In this document: piece after piece, positions 6,254 to 7,324 of the stretch
Layout: each line of letters opens with the position of its first letter
Position numbering within the stretch: position 1 is the first letter of the stretch
Source: Spirochaetaceae bacterium
Lineage (GTDB): Bacteria > Spirochaetota > Spirochaetia > Treponematales > Breznakiellaceae
Assembly: GCA_031255655.1 (NCBI GenBank)
Contig: JAIRSB010000040.1
Location: forward strand, 1 to 7,324
Direction of reading: 5' to 3'
DNA: 7,324 nucleotides
The notes under the pieces: generated by a model
Database searches by the model: none
The model's input: only the letters and a program-made list of their open reading frames with translations
Told to the model about the DNA's origin: nothing
Position numbers and translations under genes: made by a program

Positions 6254-6279
6254 GCGCCTAAAGGCGTGCCTTTAGGCGC
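6254..6279. terminator. Perfect 12-base-pair hairpin after the CapA-like gene
   Basis: gcgcctaaaggc (6254-6265) and gcctttaggcgc (6268-6279) are exact inverse complements with a 2-base centre (gt), starting 7 bases after the stop codon at 6245-6247. Its position fits a transcript end, but no T run follows directly (only ctttc at 6283-6287 and T5 at 6297-6301), so it may be a weak or factor-assisted terminator or an RNA-stabilising hairpin. Confidence 0.5.
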
Positions 6280-6336
6280 CGTCTTTCAGCGCCGCATTTT
6301 TGCGCCGCCCCTTCGCACCGGCTCTCCGCGCAAGAC

Positions 6337-6363
6337 TTGGAACTCAGTTTATTTTTCTATAAC
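6337..6363 (+). promoter_or_regulatory. Candidate sigma-70 type promoter for gpmI
   Basis: TTGGAA (6337-6342) and TATAAC (6358-6363) are near the consensus boxes with a 15-base spacer, which is shorter than the preferred 17. A second possible -10, GATAAT (6370-6375), has no good partner. The region is AT-rich against a GC-rich background and lies after a possible terminator, which fits gpmI having its own promoter. Confidence 0.35.
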
Positions 6364-6399
6364 ATAACGGATAATCATATCAGAAATAAGGAGCGCGTT

Positions 6400-7324
6400 A
6401 TGGAAGCGTTGAAAAAAGATACGGCATGGAAAGGCCGCAAAGGGCCGCTTGTTCTTGTTATAATGGATGGGGTGGGCATAGCTAAATACAACGAAGGGGA
6501 TGCCGTTCAGGATTCCAAAATGTACAACCTTGCCGCCATAAAAGAAAAAAGCCTCGTAACTTCGTTAAAAGCGCATGGAACGGCGGTCGGGATGGCTTCC
6601 GATGACGATATGGGCAACAGCGAGGTGGGGCATAACGCTATGGGCTGCGGCAGGGTTTTCAAGCAGGGTGCGGCCTTAGTCGCCGCCGCCATAGCAAACG
6701 GCAGCATATTCAAGGGGACGGCGTGGCGCGAGGTAATCGATAACGTTAAACCCGAAAACACGCTTCATTTCATCGGTTTGCTTTCTGACGGTAATGTTCA
6801 CAGCCACATTGACCACCTTAAAGCCATGATAAAGCAGGCTAAAGCGGAGGGAATAAAAAAAGTCCGCGTGCACGCGCTTTTTGACGGGCGTGATGTCCCT
6901 GAAACAAGCGCGCTTTTATATGTAGACCCGTTTGAAGCCTTTATAAAAGAGCTTTCCACCGACGGCTTCGACGCGCGGATAGCTTCCGGCGGCGGGCGTA
7001 TGTGGATAACGATGGACAGGTATGGCGCGAATTGGGACATGGTAAGGCGCGGCTGGAATGCCCATGTTCACGGTGAGGGGCGGCAGTTCGCCAGTGCCCG
7101 CGAAGCGGTGCTGGCATACCGCGAGGAGATGCGCGGGGTAATCGACCAGGATTTGAAAGAATTTGTGGTTTGCGAAAACGGGAAACCAATCGGAACGATA
7201 GGGGACGGCGATTCTGTTGTGTTTTTCAACTTCCGCGGAGACAGAGCGCTGGAAATTACAGCGGCCTTTGAACAGGACGACTTTGACAAATTCGAGCGCG
7301 GCAGGCGCCCCCGCGTCTGTTACG
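6400..7324 (+). CDS. gpmI: 2,3-bisphosphoglycerate-independent phosphoglycerate mutase, 3' end outside window
   Basis: A cytoplasmic Mn-dependent enzyme of glycolysis and gluconeogenesis that interconverts 3- and 2-phosphoglycerate through a phosphoserine intermediate. The frame is open from ATG 6400 to the window edge (308 codons of an expected 510-560). AAGGAG (6388-6393) lies 6 bases before the start. Visible motifs: metal-binding Asp23 in VIMDGVG, nucleophile Ser74 in MGNSEVGHNAMG, LSDGNVHSHIDHL, HALFDGRDVP, SGGGRMWITMDRYGANWDMV and FFNFRGDRALEI. The second metal cluster is off-window. The segment WDMVRRGWNAHVHGEGRQF and GHNAMGCGRVFKQGAALV match the plant-like branch of the family rather than the shorter Bacillus form (MDRD.RWERV). 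No frameshift or missing residue is seen in this portion. Confidence 0.95.
   Translation, partial: MEALKKDTAWKGRKGPLVLVIMDGVGIAKYNEGDAVQDSKMYNLAAIKEKSLVTSLKAHGTAVGMASDDDMGNSEVGHNAMGCGRVFKQGAALVAAAIANGSIFKGTAWREVIDNVKPENTLHFIGLLSDGNVHSHIDHLKAMIKQAKAEGIKKVRVHALFDGRDVPETSALLYVDPFEAFIKELSTDGFDARIASGGGRMWITMDRYGANWDMVRRGWNAHVHGEGRQFASAREAVLAYREEMRGVIDQDLKEFVVCENGKPIGTIGDGDSVVFFNFRGDRALEITAAFEQDDFDKFERGRRPRVCY

Overview
The window carries five genes, all on the + strand and tightly packed: a two-component sensor kinase (5' end outside the window), LL-diaminopimelate aminotransferase (dapL), a long RelA/SpoT-family ppGpp synthetase (relA), a CapA-family lipoprotein, and cofactor-independent phosphoglycerate mutase (gpmI, 3' end outside the window). 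No tRNA, rRNA, CRISPR array or transposase was seen. The organism is probably an uncultured member of the Bacillota, class Clostridia. This is inferred from the style of the sensor kinase (short HAMP-like linker, then PAS, HisKA and HATPase_c), the use of dapL for the lysine/DAP branch, and clear Shine-Dalgarno sites before some genes. It remains an inference, since no marker gene is present.

Layout. Bases 1-1461 encode the kinase. Bases 1462-1924 form the only large non-coding stretch: it holds a run of 14 G, a good Shine-Dalgarno-like motif with no start codon, and a degenerate dispersed inverted repeat whose translations give the familiar spurious peptide LLRFARND. dapL follows (1925-3133), then a 121-base gap and relA (3255-4979). 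relA overlaps the CapA-like gene (4979-6247) by one base (TAATG), so these two are very likely translated from one message. A 152-base gap with a perfect hairpin and a candidate promoter leads to gpmI (6400 to the edge).

How the genes relate. dapL supplies LL-diaminopimelate for peptidoglycan and lysine, the kinase and the CapA-like lipoprotein act at the envelope, relA makes the starvation alarmone, and gpmI is central glycolysis. No single pathway links them. The one firm link is the relA/CapA-like overlap.

Most unusual content. (1) A 46-base perfect palindrome (22-base arms, 2-base centre) sits in frame inside the relA synthetase domain and adds about 15-18 residues in a loop just before the catalytic EIQIRT strand; it resembles the protein-coding palindromic elements known from Rickettsia. 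(2) This RelA has lost the hydrolase active site yet keeps the RFKD motif typical of bifunctional Rel enzymes, and it lacks the C-terminal ACT domain. (3) A GC-rich palindrome followed by T runs lies inside the signal-peptide region of the CapA-like gene, so it looks like a terminator within a coding sequence. (4) DapL and GpmI both read as the plant/chlamydial-like forms of their families.
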